A stretch of DNA of 64,000 bases from Chloroflexota bacterium (GTDB lineage Bacteria; Chloroflexota; Dehalococcoidia; Tepidiformales; Tepidiformaceae): NCBI GenBank assembly GCA_026702615.1, contig JAPPBY010000017.1, positions 1 through 64,000 of the forward strand, given 5' to 3'. Position numbers and translations under genes: made by a program. Each line of letters opens with the position of its first letter. Position 1 is the first letter of the stretch. Below are positions 31,962 to 43,800 of the stretch, in pieces. The notes beneath the pieces are model-generated. The model saw only the letters and a program-made list of their open reading frames with translations. It searched no databases and had not been told where the DNA came from.

Positions 31962-33329
31962 TTGGCATCGCCGGCGCCGGGCGGGGCGCCTCATCCATAC
32001 ATTCCCGCCACTGAGGCTGATCGCGCGCGCATGCTGGAGCGAGTCGGCGTTGACGACCTCGACGCGCTGTTCGCGGACCTGCCGGCGGCGATGCGAGACC
32101 CCGCCATCGACCTTCCCCCCGCGCTCACGGAGCCGGAGCTGATCGCCTTGCTGGAGGAGCGCGCCGGCGAGAACGCCGACGCCTCGAAGCCGAATTTTCT
32201 GGGCGCGGGCGCGTACCGGCGCTCGATCCCAGCCGTTGCCGCGCACCTGACCTCGCGATCCGAGTTTGTCACGGCCTACACGCCGTACCAGCCGGAGATC
32301 AGCCAGGGGACGCTGCAATCGGCGTTCGAATACCAGTCGGTGGTGTGCGAGCTGACGGGGATGAACGTGTCGAACACGGGCCTCTACGATGTTGCCAGCG
32401 CGACGGCGGAGGCCTGCCTGCTGGCGACGCGGGCGACGAGGCGCGGGGCAGTCGCACTGCTTGAGCCGATCCACCCCGGGACCATCGAGGTGGTTCGCAC
32501 GTACACCCGCGGCGCCGGGTTGCGCGTCGACACCCTGACGTCGGCGGATGCGGTGAGCGAAGAGCATGCCTGCCTCGTGGTCCAGCAGCCGGACTTCCTC
32601 GGGACGATCGTGGACCTCGAACCGCTGGCCGAGGCGGCGCACGCCAACGGCGTGCTGCTGGTCACGGTCGCCGACCCGTTCGCGCTGGGGCTGCTGCGCT
32701 CGCCGGGCGACGCGGGCGCCGACATCGTGACGGGCGAGGGACGCGACCTGGCGGGAGCGCCTGCCTTCGGGGGGCCGTCGCTCGGGCTGTTCGCCGCGCG
32801 AACGCCGTTCATGCGGCAGATGCCCGGGCGCATCGTGGGACGCACGCAGGAACTGCACGAGCCGCCCGAGGGAGGGGAGCCCCGCACGGGCTATGTGCTC
32901 ACGCTGCAGGCGCGGGAGCAGTTCATCCGGCGCGAGCGCGCGACCTCGAACGTCTCGACGGCGCAGTCGCTCATCGCGCTCGCGTTCACCATCACGGTGC
33001 AGGCGCTCGGACCGCAGGGACTGCGCGAGGCGGCGGAGCTGTGCTACCAGCGCGCGCATGACGCCGCAGCACGTATCGCGGCGCTGCCCGGTTACGAGAC
33101 GCCCGACCGCGGGCCGTGGTTCCAGGAGTTCCTCGTTCGCGGGCCGGTTCCCGCGGCGGAGCTGTCCCAGCGGCTCAGGGAACGGGGTATTGGGCCCGGG
33201 CTCGACGTCTCATCGCGAGCCGAGCCGGAGGCGCGGGAGGCGCTGCTCTTCGCCGTGACGGAGGCGACGCCGGACGCGCACATCGACGCATTGGTCGAGA
33301 CGCTGGCGGCGATCGGGGCGGACGCATGA
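31962..33329 (+). CDS. gcvPA: Glycine decarboxylase subunit 1 (P-protein alpha)
   Basis: A 455-residue subunit of the split PLP-dependent glycine decarboxylase. The family N-terminus 'YIPATEADRARMLERVGVDDLDALFADLP' lies upstream of the first ATG, so the start is the TTG at 31962, which has GGAGG at 7-nt spacing inside the gcvH end. Other landmarks: GAGAYRRSIPAVAAHL, YTPYQPEISQGTLQSAFEYQ and RATSNVSTAQSLIAL. It pairs with GcvPB encoded immediately downstream with a 4-bp overlap. Confidence 0.94.
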   Translation: MASPAPGGAPHPYIPATEADRARMLERVGVDDLDALFADLPAAMRDPAIDLPPALTEPELIALLEERAGENADASKPNFLGAGAYRRSIPAVAAHLTSRSEFVTAYTPYQPEISQGTLQSAFEYQSVVCELTGMNVSNTGLYDVASATAEACLLATRATRRGAVALLEPIHPGTIEVVRTYTRGAGLRVDTLTSADAVSEEHACLVVQQPDFLGTIVDLEPLAEAAHANGVLLVTVADPFALGLLRSPGDAGADIVTGEGRDLAGAPAFGGPSLGLFAARTPFMRQMPGRIVGRTQELHEPPEGGEPRTGYVLTLQAREQFIRRERATSNVSTAQSLIALAFTITVQALGPQGLREAAELCYQRAHDAAARIAALPGYETPDRGPWFQEFLVRGPVPAAELSQRLRERGIGPGLDVSSRAEPEAREALLFAVTEATPDAHIDALVETLAAIGADA

Positions 33330-34813
33330 GCGCGCTGCGACCGGGCGGCGAGGACTTCGGAGCGCGCCTCAGCTTCGACCGCGGCGGGCCCGGACGGCGA
33401 GCGGTGGATGTGCCCGCGTGGACCGGGGAACCGACGCCGCTACCCGACGCCCACCTGCTGCGGGACTCGCTGCAGCTGCCGGAGCTAAGCCAGGGCGAAC
33501 TCGTGCGCTACTACACAGCGCTCTCGGCGCGGAACTACGGCATCGACTCGGGAACGTACCCGCTCGGTTCCTGCACGATGAAGTACAACCCCAAGGTCGA
33601 TGACCTCGTGGCCTCGCTGCCGGGGTTCGCAGCCGCTCATCCTCAGGCACCGGCGGAGGACGCGCAGGGCACGCTGCGCACCCTGCTGGAGCTGCGTCGC
33701 GGGCTGGCCGAGGCGACGGGCCTGCCGGCCGTGAGCCTGGCGCCCGCCGCGGGGGCGCAGGGCGAGCTGGCAGGCGTCCTGATGATCACGCGAGCGCTGG
33801 AGGACCGGGGCGAGCTGGAGACGCGCCGCCGCATCCTCGTGCCGGACTCGGCACACGGAACGAATCCGGCGACGGCGGCGATGGCGGGCTTCACTGTGAC
33901 CCAGATCCCGACGGCGGCCGACGGGTCGCTCGACCGGGCCACGATCGAGCAGGAGCTGGACGAGAGCGTCGCGGCGGTCATGGTCACGGCGCCGAACACG
34001 CTGGGGCTCTGGGAGCAGGGCATCGAGGAGGTGGCGCAACTGATCCACGAGGCGGGCGCTTACCTGTACGGGGACGGGGCGAACTTCAACGCGATCATGG
34101 GGCGGATGCGGTACGGCGACCTTGGCTTCGACGTGGTGCACCTGAACCTGCACAAGAGCTTCAGCACACCGCACGGCGGCGGGGGGCCGGGCGCGGGACC
34201 GGTCTGCTGCAGCGAGGAGCTGGCCCCGTACCTCCCGACGCCGGTCGTCGAGGAGTGCGAGGACGGGGTGGTTCGGCTGACAGCGCCGAAGCGCAGCATC
34301 GGGCAACTGCAGCAGTTCCACGGCAACGTGGGTGTTCTGATTCGCGCGTACGCCTACATGCGGGCACTCGGCCTCGAGGGGTTGCGGGCCGTCTCCGGAC
34401 AGGCGGTGCTCAATGCGAACTACCTGCGCGTGCTCCTCCATGGCTACTACGACCTGCCCTACGACCGGCCGGTGCTGCACGAGGTCGTCTTCTCCGGGTC
34501 GCGCCAGCGGCGCGAGCACGGCGTACGCACCTACGACATCGCGAAGCGGCTGATCGACCACGGCTTCCACCCCCCGACGGTCTACTTTCCGCTGATCGTC
34601 GAAGAGGCGCTCATGATGGAGCCGACCGAGACGGAGCCGCCCGAGGCAATCGAAGCGCTGGCGGAGGCGATGATCGCCATCGCGGAGGAGGCTGAGCGCG
34701 ACCCCGACACGCTGCACGCCGCTCCCCTCACCGCTCCCATCGGGCGCCTCGACGAGGCGAAGGCCGCGCGACGCCCCGTGCTCCGCTGGCAAGAGGCGGA
34801 GGCCGAGGAATAG
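33326..34813 (+). CDS. gcvPB: Glycine decarboxylase subunit 2 (P-protein beta)
   Basis: A 495-residue PLP-binding subunit. Landmarks: NYGIDSGTYPLGSCTMKYNP, SAHGTNPATAAMAGF, YGDGANFNAIMGRMRYGDLG and the Schiff-base Lys277 in LNLHKSFSTPHGGGGPGAGP. It overlaps gcvPA by 4 bp (ATGA). The C-terminus is convergent with the PKS gene, 7 bp away. No L-protein (dihydrolipoamide dehydrogenase) gene is in the window; it is usually shared with other complexes. Confidence 0.96.
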   Translation: MSALRPGGEDFGARLSFDRGGPGRRAVDVPAWTGEPTPLPDAHLLRDSLQLPELSQGELVRYYTALSARNYGIDSGTYPLGSCTMKYNPKVDDLVASLPGFAAAHPQAPAEDAQGTLRTLLELRRGLAEATGLPAVSLAPAAGAQGELAGVLMITRALEDRGELETRRRILVPDSAHGTNPATAAMAGFTVTQIPTAADGSLDRATIEQELDESVAAVMVTAPNTLGLWEQGIEEVAQLIHEAGAYLYGDGANFNAIMGRMRYGDLGFDVVHLNLHKSFSTPHGGGGPGAGPVCCSEELAPYLPTPVVEECEDGVVRLTAPKRSIGQLQQFHGNVGVLIRAYAYMRALGLEGLRAVSGQAVLNANYLRVLLHGYYDLPYDRPVLHEVVFSGSRQRREHGVRTYDIAKRLIDHGFHPPTVYFPLIVEEALMMEPTETEPPEAIEALAEAMIAIAEEAERDPDTLHAAPLTAPIGRLDEAKAARRPVLRWQEAEAEE

Positions 34814-34820
34814 GGCTCGG

Positions 34821-37800
34821 CTAGAACCAGTGCCGCTTGCGCTGGAAGGGGTACGTCGGGAGGGCAACGCGGCGACGGGCCTCACCGGCGAACAGCCCCG
34901 CGAAGGCAAGGTCGAGCCCGGCGTCGTACGCGGCGGCGACAGCGTTCATGAAGCCGTCACCGGGCTCCGCTGACGCACCCTCGGCAGCCGGGCACTCGAG
35001 GGTCAAGACCACGACGGGCGCGTCGGAGGAATCGGGCCAGGCCTCGCAGAGGGCTGGCGCCAGCGCTGCATCGGGGCCGACCTCAATGACGATGTCGACG
35101 CCGAGCGCAGCAAGTGCCTTCGCGCAGGTGCCGGGCTCTACGGGATCGCGGGCCTGGGTGCGCCAGTAGTCCGCGCCAAGCTCGTCGGCCGACTCGACGA
35201 CGCGGCCGGTCACGCCGTTGACCAGCGCGCCAGAGGGGACCTCGGGCGACAAGGCGGCGAGCGCGGCTTCCAGACCCTCAAGCGCGCCCTCGTCCGGGCT
35301 CGCCTCCAGGACTCCAAACGCTGCCGAAAGCCGCAGGCCCTCCTCCAGGCTAATGGCTCCGGCAGCCTGAGCCGCTGCCAGCCCTCCGGGACGGCTCCCG
35401 ACGACCGCGTTCGGACGGATGCCGACACTCGCCCACTGGGCCGCCAGGGCACACTCGATCGCGTACACGGCGGGCTGCGCCCAGGCGGGGTCGTCCAGAT
35501 CCTGCTCCGCGCCGAACAGGATGTCGAGCAGGGAGGCGCCGCGTTCTTCCCGCATCAGCTCGTCGCAGCGGTCCAGAACGGCGCGTGCGACCGGCTCGCT
35601 GCGATAGAGCGATTCGCCCATGCCTGCCCACTGGCTCCCGTGGGCGCTGAACGCGAACGCCACGCGGGTCGCGGGTTCGGGTGGCGGCTGGTCGGGGGCG
35701 TCGTAGGTGTTGGCGACCGTCTCCAGTCCCTGCCGGAGCTGCGCCGTGTCGGTGAACACGACGCCGGCGCGGTGGGGGAAGTGGCCCCGGCCGGTGCTGG
35801 CGGTCCAGGCAAGGTCGGAGAGTGCTTCGGAGGCGGCGGAGCCATCTTCGCCATCCAGCCAGGAGCGGTAGCGCGCCGCCAGGTCGCGGAGCGAACCCGC
35901 CGACCTCGCCGAGAGGGGCAGGAAGCGGGCTGAGCGCTCCGGTGAATCCTCACCGGCTGGCGGAAGGGAGTCCGGCAGGGTAACGGGTACGGGCCGGGAA
36001 CTGCCTTCGGGCAGAGCAGCGCCGTTGCTCTCAGACGCTCCCAGCGGCGGCTCGTAGCCCTCGACGAGGACGTGGGCATTCGCGCCGGAGAGCCCGAAGG
36101 CATTGACGCCTGCAAGCGGCCGGCGGCCGGACACGTCCGGCCAGTCGGTCGCGGCCGAGGCCACGCGCAGGGGAATGTCGTCCCACTCGACGTGGCGATT
36201 CGGGTCGTCGAAGTGGAGGTGCTGAGGGATAACTCCTCGGTTCATGGCGAGGACGGTCTTGATAAGAGCCGCCATCCCGGCCGCCGACTCGGTGTGGCCG
36301 ATGTTCGACTTGACGGAGCCGACCAGAAGGGGGCGGTCGGGGTCGCGACCCTTGCCGTAGACGGAGGCGGCGGCGTTCAGCTCGATCGGGTCGCCGAGCT
36401 GCGAGCCCGTCGCGTGCGCTTCGAGGTAGTCGACTTCGGAGGGCAGGACACCGGCCTGGGCCAGCGCCTCGGCCATGATGCGTTCCTGGGCGGGTCCGTT
36501 GGGGACCGTCAGGGCGGCACTGGCGCCGTTCTGGTTGACGGCGGAGCCCCGGATCACACCCCAGATGCGGTCGCCGTCCGCCTCGGCGTCGCGCAAACGC
36601 TTGAGCACGACCATCCCGCAGCCCTCGCCGCGGACGTAGCCGTTAGCGGAGGCGTCGAAGGGGCGGCACTCGCCCGTGGGCGACAGCATCCCGAGCTCCA
36701 TCATGAATCGGGAAACCTCGGGCGAGAGGACGACGTTGACGCCGCCGGCAAGCGCGAGGTCGACCTCGCCACGCTGCAGGGCGACGCCCGCCTGGTGAAC
36801 CGCCGCCAGCGAGGACGCGCAGGCGAGGTCGATGGGCATGGCGGGGCCTTCCAGGCCAAGCACGAACGCGATCCGGCCAACGGTGACGCTGCCGGTGGTG
36901 CCGAGGTAGCTCTGGTCCTTGTCGCTGGCCGCAACCAGGTCGCGGTATTCGCTCCCGCCAAGGCCGGCGTAGACGCCGGTGCGGCTGCCACGAAGCTGGT
37001 TCGGGTCGAAACCAGCGTCTTCGAAGGCTTCCCAGCTCGTCTCAAGCATCATCCGCTGGCGCGGGTCCATCGCCCGCGCCTCGATGGGAGAGATACGGAA
37101 GAAGCGCGCATCGAACCGGTCGATCTCGTCGACGAACCCGCCACGCAGGTTGGTGACGTCCTTCGCGGCGGGGTCTCCGACGGCGCCGCTCCACTCGCCG
37201 GCGTCCCGGCGGCCATCGGTGACCGCGTCGGCGCCGGACTCCAGGAGCTCCCAGAATGCCGCCATGTCGGCGGCGCCGGGGAAGCGGCAGGCCATGCCGA
37301 CCACGGCGATGCCGTCGTCGCTGGTCCGGCCGGGCACGAGTCGTTCGGGGGCGGCGGGCTCGGGGGCGGGCGGCGCTTCGCGCGCTTCCCCGGGTTCGCC
37401 GAGCTCCCCGGCGATGTGACGCGCGAGGCTGGAGATGTCGGGGTAGTCGAAGACGACCGTGTTGGAAGCGACGTACTCGCCGGTGAAGGCGCGGTTGAGG
37501 CGATTCCGAAGCTCGACCGCCATGAGGGAGTCCATGCCGAGGTCGAAGAAGCCGATCGTCGGCGAGGGGGCCGTCGGCAACCGGAGCACGGCTCGCACCT
37601 CCTGCTGGAGGAAGGACACAAGCAATTCCTCGTGCCCGGCAGCGGAGGCCATGCGCAGCTGTGACAGCACGTCTTCGGACGAAGCCGCGTCGTCGGCCTC
37701 GTCATCGGAGCTCGACAGCATGTCCTCGAGGAACGCGGGGCGCTCTTCGACGGCCTCCTCGAACACAGACCAGTCCATCGACATGACGACCGAGGTGGTG

Positions 37801-40800
37801 GCGTCCTGACGCACGATGCGTTCGAGGGCCCTGATGCCCTGTTGCGGGGTGAACCAGCGCCCGCCGCGGGACGCGCGCTGGCGTTCGATGCGCTCGCGCT
37901 GTTCGGCGGCCTCGCCGATCTCGGACCAGGCTCCCCAGGCGATGGCCTGCCCGGGCAGGCCGAGCGCACGCCGGTGGCCGGCGAGCTGGTCGAGGAAGGC
38001 GTTGGCGGCGGCGTGGTTCGCCTGGCCGGGATTGCCCATGACGCCGACCCGGCTGGAGAAGAGCAGGAACATGTGCAGGTCGCGGTCGAGGGTCGCGCGG
38101 TGCAGGTGCCAGGCGCCGACGATCTTGGGCGAGAGGACGGTCTCGAAGCTCTCCCAGGTCTGGTTGCCGAGGGCGGCATCGGAGAGCACGCCGACGCTAT
38201 GGATGACGCCGCCGAGGGGCGGGAGGCTCTCATCTATGCGAGCAAGCATCGCGTCGATAGCGGCGGGGTCGGTCACGTCGGCGAGCTCGACCTCGATGCG
38301 GACGCCACGGGCGCGCAGGGCCTCGATGGCCTCGACCGCCTCGGGGTCGGGATCGCGGCGGCCGTTGAGCACGATGGCGCCGGCGTCGTTGTCGGCGAGC
38401 CAGTTGGCGACGGCGATGCCGATGCCGCCGAGGCCACCGGTCACGAGGTAGGTGCGGTCCTGCCGCAGCTGGCCGTCCACGATGGGGGGCGCGGTCAGGA
38501 CGATCTTGCCCATGTGCCGGGCCGACCGCATGAACCCGAGCGCCGATCCCGCCTCGGCCAGCGGCCACCGGCTATGGATGATGGGTCTCAGCCTCCCCGT
38601 CGCGAAGCGCGCCATGAGCTCGGTCAGGACGACGCCGACGTGGGCGGGGTCGGTCTTCTTGAGGACGTCGAGCTCGAGGATGTGGTAGGGCACATCGGGA
38701 CGGAGCGCGGCCATCTCCTCGTAGCTGAGGATGTCCCGGCGGGCCATCTCGACGAAGCGGCCACCCTTCGCCAGGCAGGCGAGGCTGGCGTCGATAAAGC
38801 CCTCGCTCGTGAGGCTGTTGAGGACGACGTGGACGCCCTCGCCGCCGGTGGCTTCGAGGATCGCCTCGCCGAAGTCGGTGGTGCGGCTGTCGAAGATGTG
38901 CTCGACACCGAGGGAGCGGAGGTAGTCCTGCTTGAGGGCGCTGGCGGTGGCGAACACCTCCGCGCCGGCGGCCTGCGCGAGCTGGATGGCTGCGAGTCCG
39001 ACGCCCCCCGCACCGGCGTGGATCAGCACGCGCTCGCCGGGCTCAAGACCGGTGAAGCGGAAGGAGAGGTCGGCCGAGACAAACGCGCTCGGGATGGTGG
39101 CGAGCGCGGACACGGATACGCCCTCAGGCGCGGGAGCGACCAGCTCCTCGCGAGTCACCATCTCCTGTGCGAAGGCACCGAATCCCAACCCCACGACGTG
39201 GTCGCCGGGGGAGACGGTCGAGACCTCGGAGCCGGTATCGACGACGAAGCCGCAGAGCTCGCGGCCGAGGTCACCTTCCTCGATGAAGCCGAGCGAACGG
39301 AACACGTCCCAGAAGTTGAGGCCCGAGGCCTCAACGGCGACGCGCACCTCCTTCGGCTCCAGCGGGCGTGCGGGGAGCTGCTTCACTTCAGGGCGCTCGA
39401 AGACACCGGCGCGGTCGGGAGCCAGGACCCACTCTGAGTCCTCGGGCAGGGCGAGGCGCTGGGCGGCGTCCTCGGGCCGCACGAGTCGCGCGGCGAGGCG
39501 GCGTCCGAGGCGGTAGGCGATGTGGTTCTCCTCGTCAGGATGGAGCAGCTCGTTCACGAGGTCGGAGAGCGCGCCTGTCCCGGCGGGGTCGAGGTCGATC
39601 ATGCGCGGCTGGAGGTGTGGGGCCTCCAGGGCGACGACCTTGCCAAGGCCCCAGAGCACGGCGCCGGCGAGCTCTCCGCCGCGCTCGCGCTCGAGGACCT
39701 GCGCCCCGCGCGTGACGAACCAAATGCCCTTCTCGGGGATGACGTCGGAGTCGGAAATGGCCTGTACGAGCGCGAGCCCGCTCGCGCCGGCGTCCTTGAC
39801 GTCCTGCGTGATCTCTTCGGTGGTCGCCTCTTCGCCGTGGCCCGCAAGCGCCTGGAGGTGCACGACGCCGTTGAGGGGAAGGTCGGCGGGGAGGCCCTCG
39901 ATGAGCGCCGCCCAGGATTCGCGGCTCTCAGGATCGACAACTTCCTCGCCGGCCAGCACGACCGTCTGGTTGCGCTCGGCGAGCTCGGCGGCGAGCTGTT
40001 CGGCGAGGCCACCCTGATCGGGGGACAGGATCCATGCGCCCGGCGGCTCGGTGATCTGCGCCGGTCCCCGGGCCACGATCACGCCCTTGTCCAGCTTCTC
40101 GGTCGGGGCGTCTTCTCCGACACCGATGACCTCGGCCTCCTCGAACCCGGCGTTGCGAAGCGCCTGGCGCCACATGGTCGGGCCCATAAGGGCGTGCTCG
40201 GTGCGGAACGGGTCGGCGAACCGCCACCAGCCGTCGAGCTGGCCGAAGGTCAGGTCCATCCAGCCGAGGCCGCGAAGGTTCTCGAGCGCGACGAGGTGCC
40301 CGGCCGGCGAGAGCACGTCCAGGCAGTGAGTCAGCGTCTCGCCGAGGTACCGCGTGGCATGCAGGACATTAGAGGCGATGATCAGGTCGTAGCCGTGGGA
40401 GTCGAAGCCCTGCGGGATCGGATCCTTCTCGATGTCCAGGGGGCGGTAGTCGATGCTTCCGCCGCCGTCGCCGAAGCGCTCCTCCGCTTCCGCGAAGAAG
40501 CCGGCGGAAATGTCGGTGTAGACGTAGTCGAATCGACCTTCGGGCAACTCCGGCAGGACGGAGGCCGTGGCCGATCCGGTGCCGGCTCCGACCTCCAGCA
40601 CGCGCAGCCGCCGTCCCTCGGGCAGCTCGGCGACGATCGCACGGACGGCGTCGGCGAGCATGCCGTTGGCGGCGCGGGCGACGGGCGCCTTCAGGTAGAG
40701 GTCGCCGGCGGTCGGCTCACCGCTGCTGAAGAGGAGCGTGAGGGGGTCCATCTCGCCGCGTAGCACATCGGCGAGGGCGCCGGCGGAGCGGCTAAACAGG

Positions 40801-43800
40801 CCGACTTCGGTAACCCCGTGGGAGTAGCGGGCCTCCATCTCGGCGGCGTATCCCTCGGGGTCGGCGGGCAGCTGTTCGGGGAGGGGATCGTCGGCCCCGA
40901 CCACGACGACGAAGCTTCCGTCCTTCTCCTCGACGACGCCCGCCCTGGCGAGCATCTCGAACATGCGGCGGAAGAGGCGGTCGTGCTCCTCGACAACGCC
41001 GAGGCGCTCCCTCAGCTCCTCTGCGTCGACGACATCGCCCGACCGGCGCTGCCAGCCAAGCTTCTCCAGGTTCAGCAGGGCGTAGGCGTGCGACCAGCGT
41101 TCGAGATCGGCAAGGAGCGAAACGCGGTCGTCTGGGTCGACTTCGGCGGCGGCAAGGTACTCGGAGAAAGAGTCCGAGGCGGCTGCGACGCTGGCAGCGC
41201 TCGGGAAGAAGTCCGCGGGCTGGATACCCGACTCGAGGGCGCGATCCCGCCAGGTGACCTCGTAGAGCAGGTCGCGTACGCCTTCGACGGCCGAGAGGAG
41301 GGCGGCGCGGGTGGCGCGCTTGACGGTGTACCCGCCGAGCCCGCCAAGGAGGACGCCATTCGTGTCGTAGATGCGCACCTCGCCGGTCAGGACCTCGGGG
41401 GTCTCGCTCGACTCCGCGTCCTGAGCGGACTCGCTCATGACCACGTGGCAGAGCACGCGGTCGGGAAGCCGGCCGTTGAGCCACATCCGGTCCCAGCCGA
41501 AGGGCAGGTAGGTGGCCTCGCCGGGCGCGCCGGACATGTTTCTGGCCACGCCCACGACCTGGAAGCAGCCGTCGAGCACAAGCGGGTGGATGTCCAGTTC
41601 GTTCCGGCCAAGGGCGTCCGGGAGGGTGACCTCACCGAGCGCCTCACCCGGCGCGGACCAGACCCTTCCCAGCGTGCGGAAGAACGGCCCGAGATTGATG
41701 CCGGTCGCGGCCTTGGCGCGGTAGTAGTCGGACACGTCCGACTGTGAGAGGCGGGCTTTCAGCTCATCGAGGTCGATGCGTTCTCCGGCCTCGGGCATCA
41801 GGGCGCCCGGCAACACGCGACCTTCGAGGTGGACCGTCCAGCCTTCCTCTGTCCCCTTGCTGAAGACGGTGACCTGTCGCGCGGACGCTCCCTCGGCAAC
41901 GTCGAGCACGACCTGCATCCTGCGGCCCTCTTCAGGCGCGCCATCCTCGGGGTTCTGCTCCGCAAAGACGAGGGGGTTGTGCAGTTGCATGTCCTCGATC
42001 ACGAGCGAGCTGCTGCCCTCCTCGACGAGCGAGGCGGTGGCTGCCATGGCGCCGTAGAGCGCGCCCGGGGCCACGTAGCGGCCGAACACACGGTGGTCCT
42101 CCAGCCAGGCCGGATCGGAGGGGAAGACTTCCGTCTCGAACGCGACCTCGCCGCGGGCCGACTCGTGACGGGCGCCCAGCAGCGGGTGACCCGCACCGAG
42201 GCGCCGCTGCTTCGTCGCCTCGACCCAGTGCAGCTCGCGCTGGAAGGGGTAGCTCGGCAGGGAGATTCGCCGGCGGGCTTCTCCGGCGAAGAGTCCCTCG
42301 AAGGCGATGTCCAGCCCCGCCTCGTAACCGGCGGCCACCGCGTCGACGAAACCGGCCTCGGGGTCGGGCGATGAACCGTCCCTGGGCGGACGCCGAAGGC
42401 TGGCGAGGGCCGCAGGGGCGGCATTGCCGGAGGGCCAGCAGAGCGTCGCCATCGTGCCGAGGACGGAGTCCGGGCCTATCTCCACGACGAGGTCGACGCC
42501 AAGCTCGGCGAGTGACTCGACGCCGCCGGCGAAGGCCACCGCGTGCCGCGCGTGGCGCTTCCAGTAGGCGGCGTCGAGGAGCGTGCCGGGCTCGACCGGG
42601 CGGCCAGTGACGTTGCTGATCACGGTCAGGTCGGGCGAGCGGATCTCCACGCCTTCGAGCGAGGCCTCCAGCCCTTCCAGAACCGGTTCGACGAGGGCGC
42701 TGTGGAAGGCCTTGGCGGTGTTGAGCCGCCGGACCCTGAGCTCTTGCGCCTCCAGCTGCTCCGAGATGGTCTCGATGTCCGCAACCGGTCCACTGACGAC
42801 CTGGTGGGCGCCGTTGTCGGCCGCGATGCTCAGCCCGACGCCATCCGACTCCGCGTTGAAGGCCTCGACCGCGGCCGCCACCTCATCCGGCGGCGCGAAG
42901 ACGGCGGCCATGCCGCCGCCTTCCATCCCGGACAGCAGCGAGCCGCGTGCCTCGGCGAAGCGCATACCGTCTTCGAGGCTGAACACCCCCGCCGCCTGCG
43001 CCGCTGCGATCTCGCCGACGCTATGGCCAACCACCACCTCGGGCCGGATGCCGACGCTGGACCAGAGGGCAGTCAGCGCGCATTCCAGCGCATAGAGGGC
43101 GGGCTGTTCCCAGGCGGTATCGCCGAGGTCGCCCTGGCCTGTCGCCCGACCGAACATGACGTCGAGCAGGGAAGCGCCCCGCGCCTCGCGGAACACGGCC
43201 TCGCAGCGGTCGAGGACGGCCCTGGCGACGGGCTCGGTCTCGTAGAGGGCCTGGCCCATGCCAGCCCACTGGCTGCCCTGTCCGGTGTAGACGAAGGCGA
43301 CCGTCCTCGCGGCGCCCGGCTCCACCGGATCTGCTCCTTCAGCCAACTCGCCAAGGCGCTCGCGCAGTGAGGAAACATCCTCGAAAGCAACGCCCGTTCG
43401 GTAGTCGAAGTGACTGCGCCCGACGGCTGCCGTCCAGGCCGCGTCCGACAGCAAGGGAGTGGAGGCAGCCTCTGCGGGCTCGGTCGTCTGTTCGTCGAGC
43501 CACGCAAGGTAGCCCCGGGCGAGGTCCCGAAGGGCGCTCTCGGACTTGGCCGAGAGCGGCAGGAGGCGCGCCGGGCGCGGATCCAGGGACTCGTCCGGCA
43601 AGGGAAGTCCGGCCAGGGGCGCGGACAGCGATGTAGAGACGATCTGCGCGGCGCCTTCGGTCCCTGCGCCGTCGCCATCGGGACGGCAATACTCCTCGAC
43701 GACAACGTGGGCGTTCGTTCCGGAGATGCCGAAGGAGTTCACGCCCGCGAGGCGGGGACGGCCGTTGCGCTGCGGGAGCTCCATGCTCTCGGACGTCACC

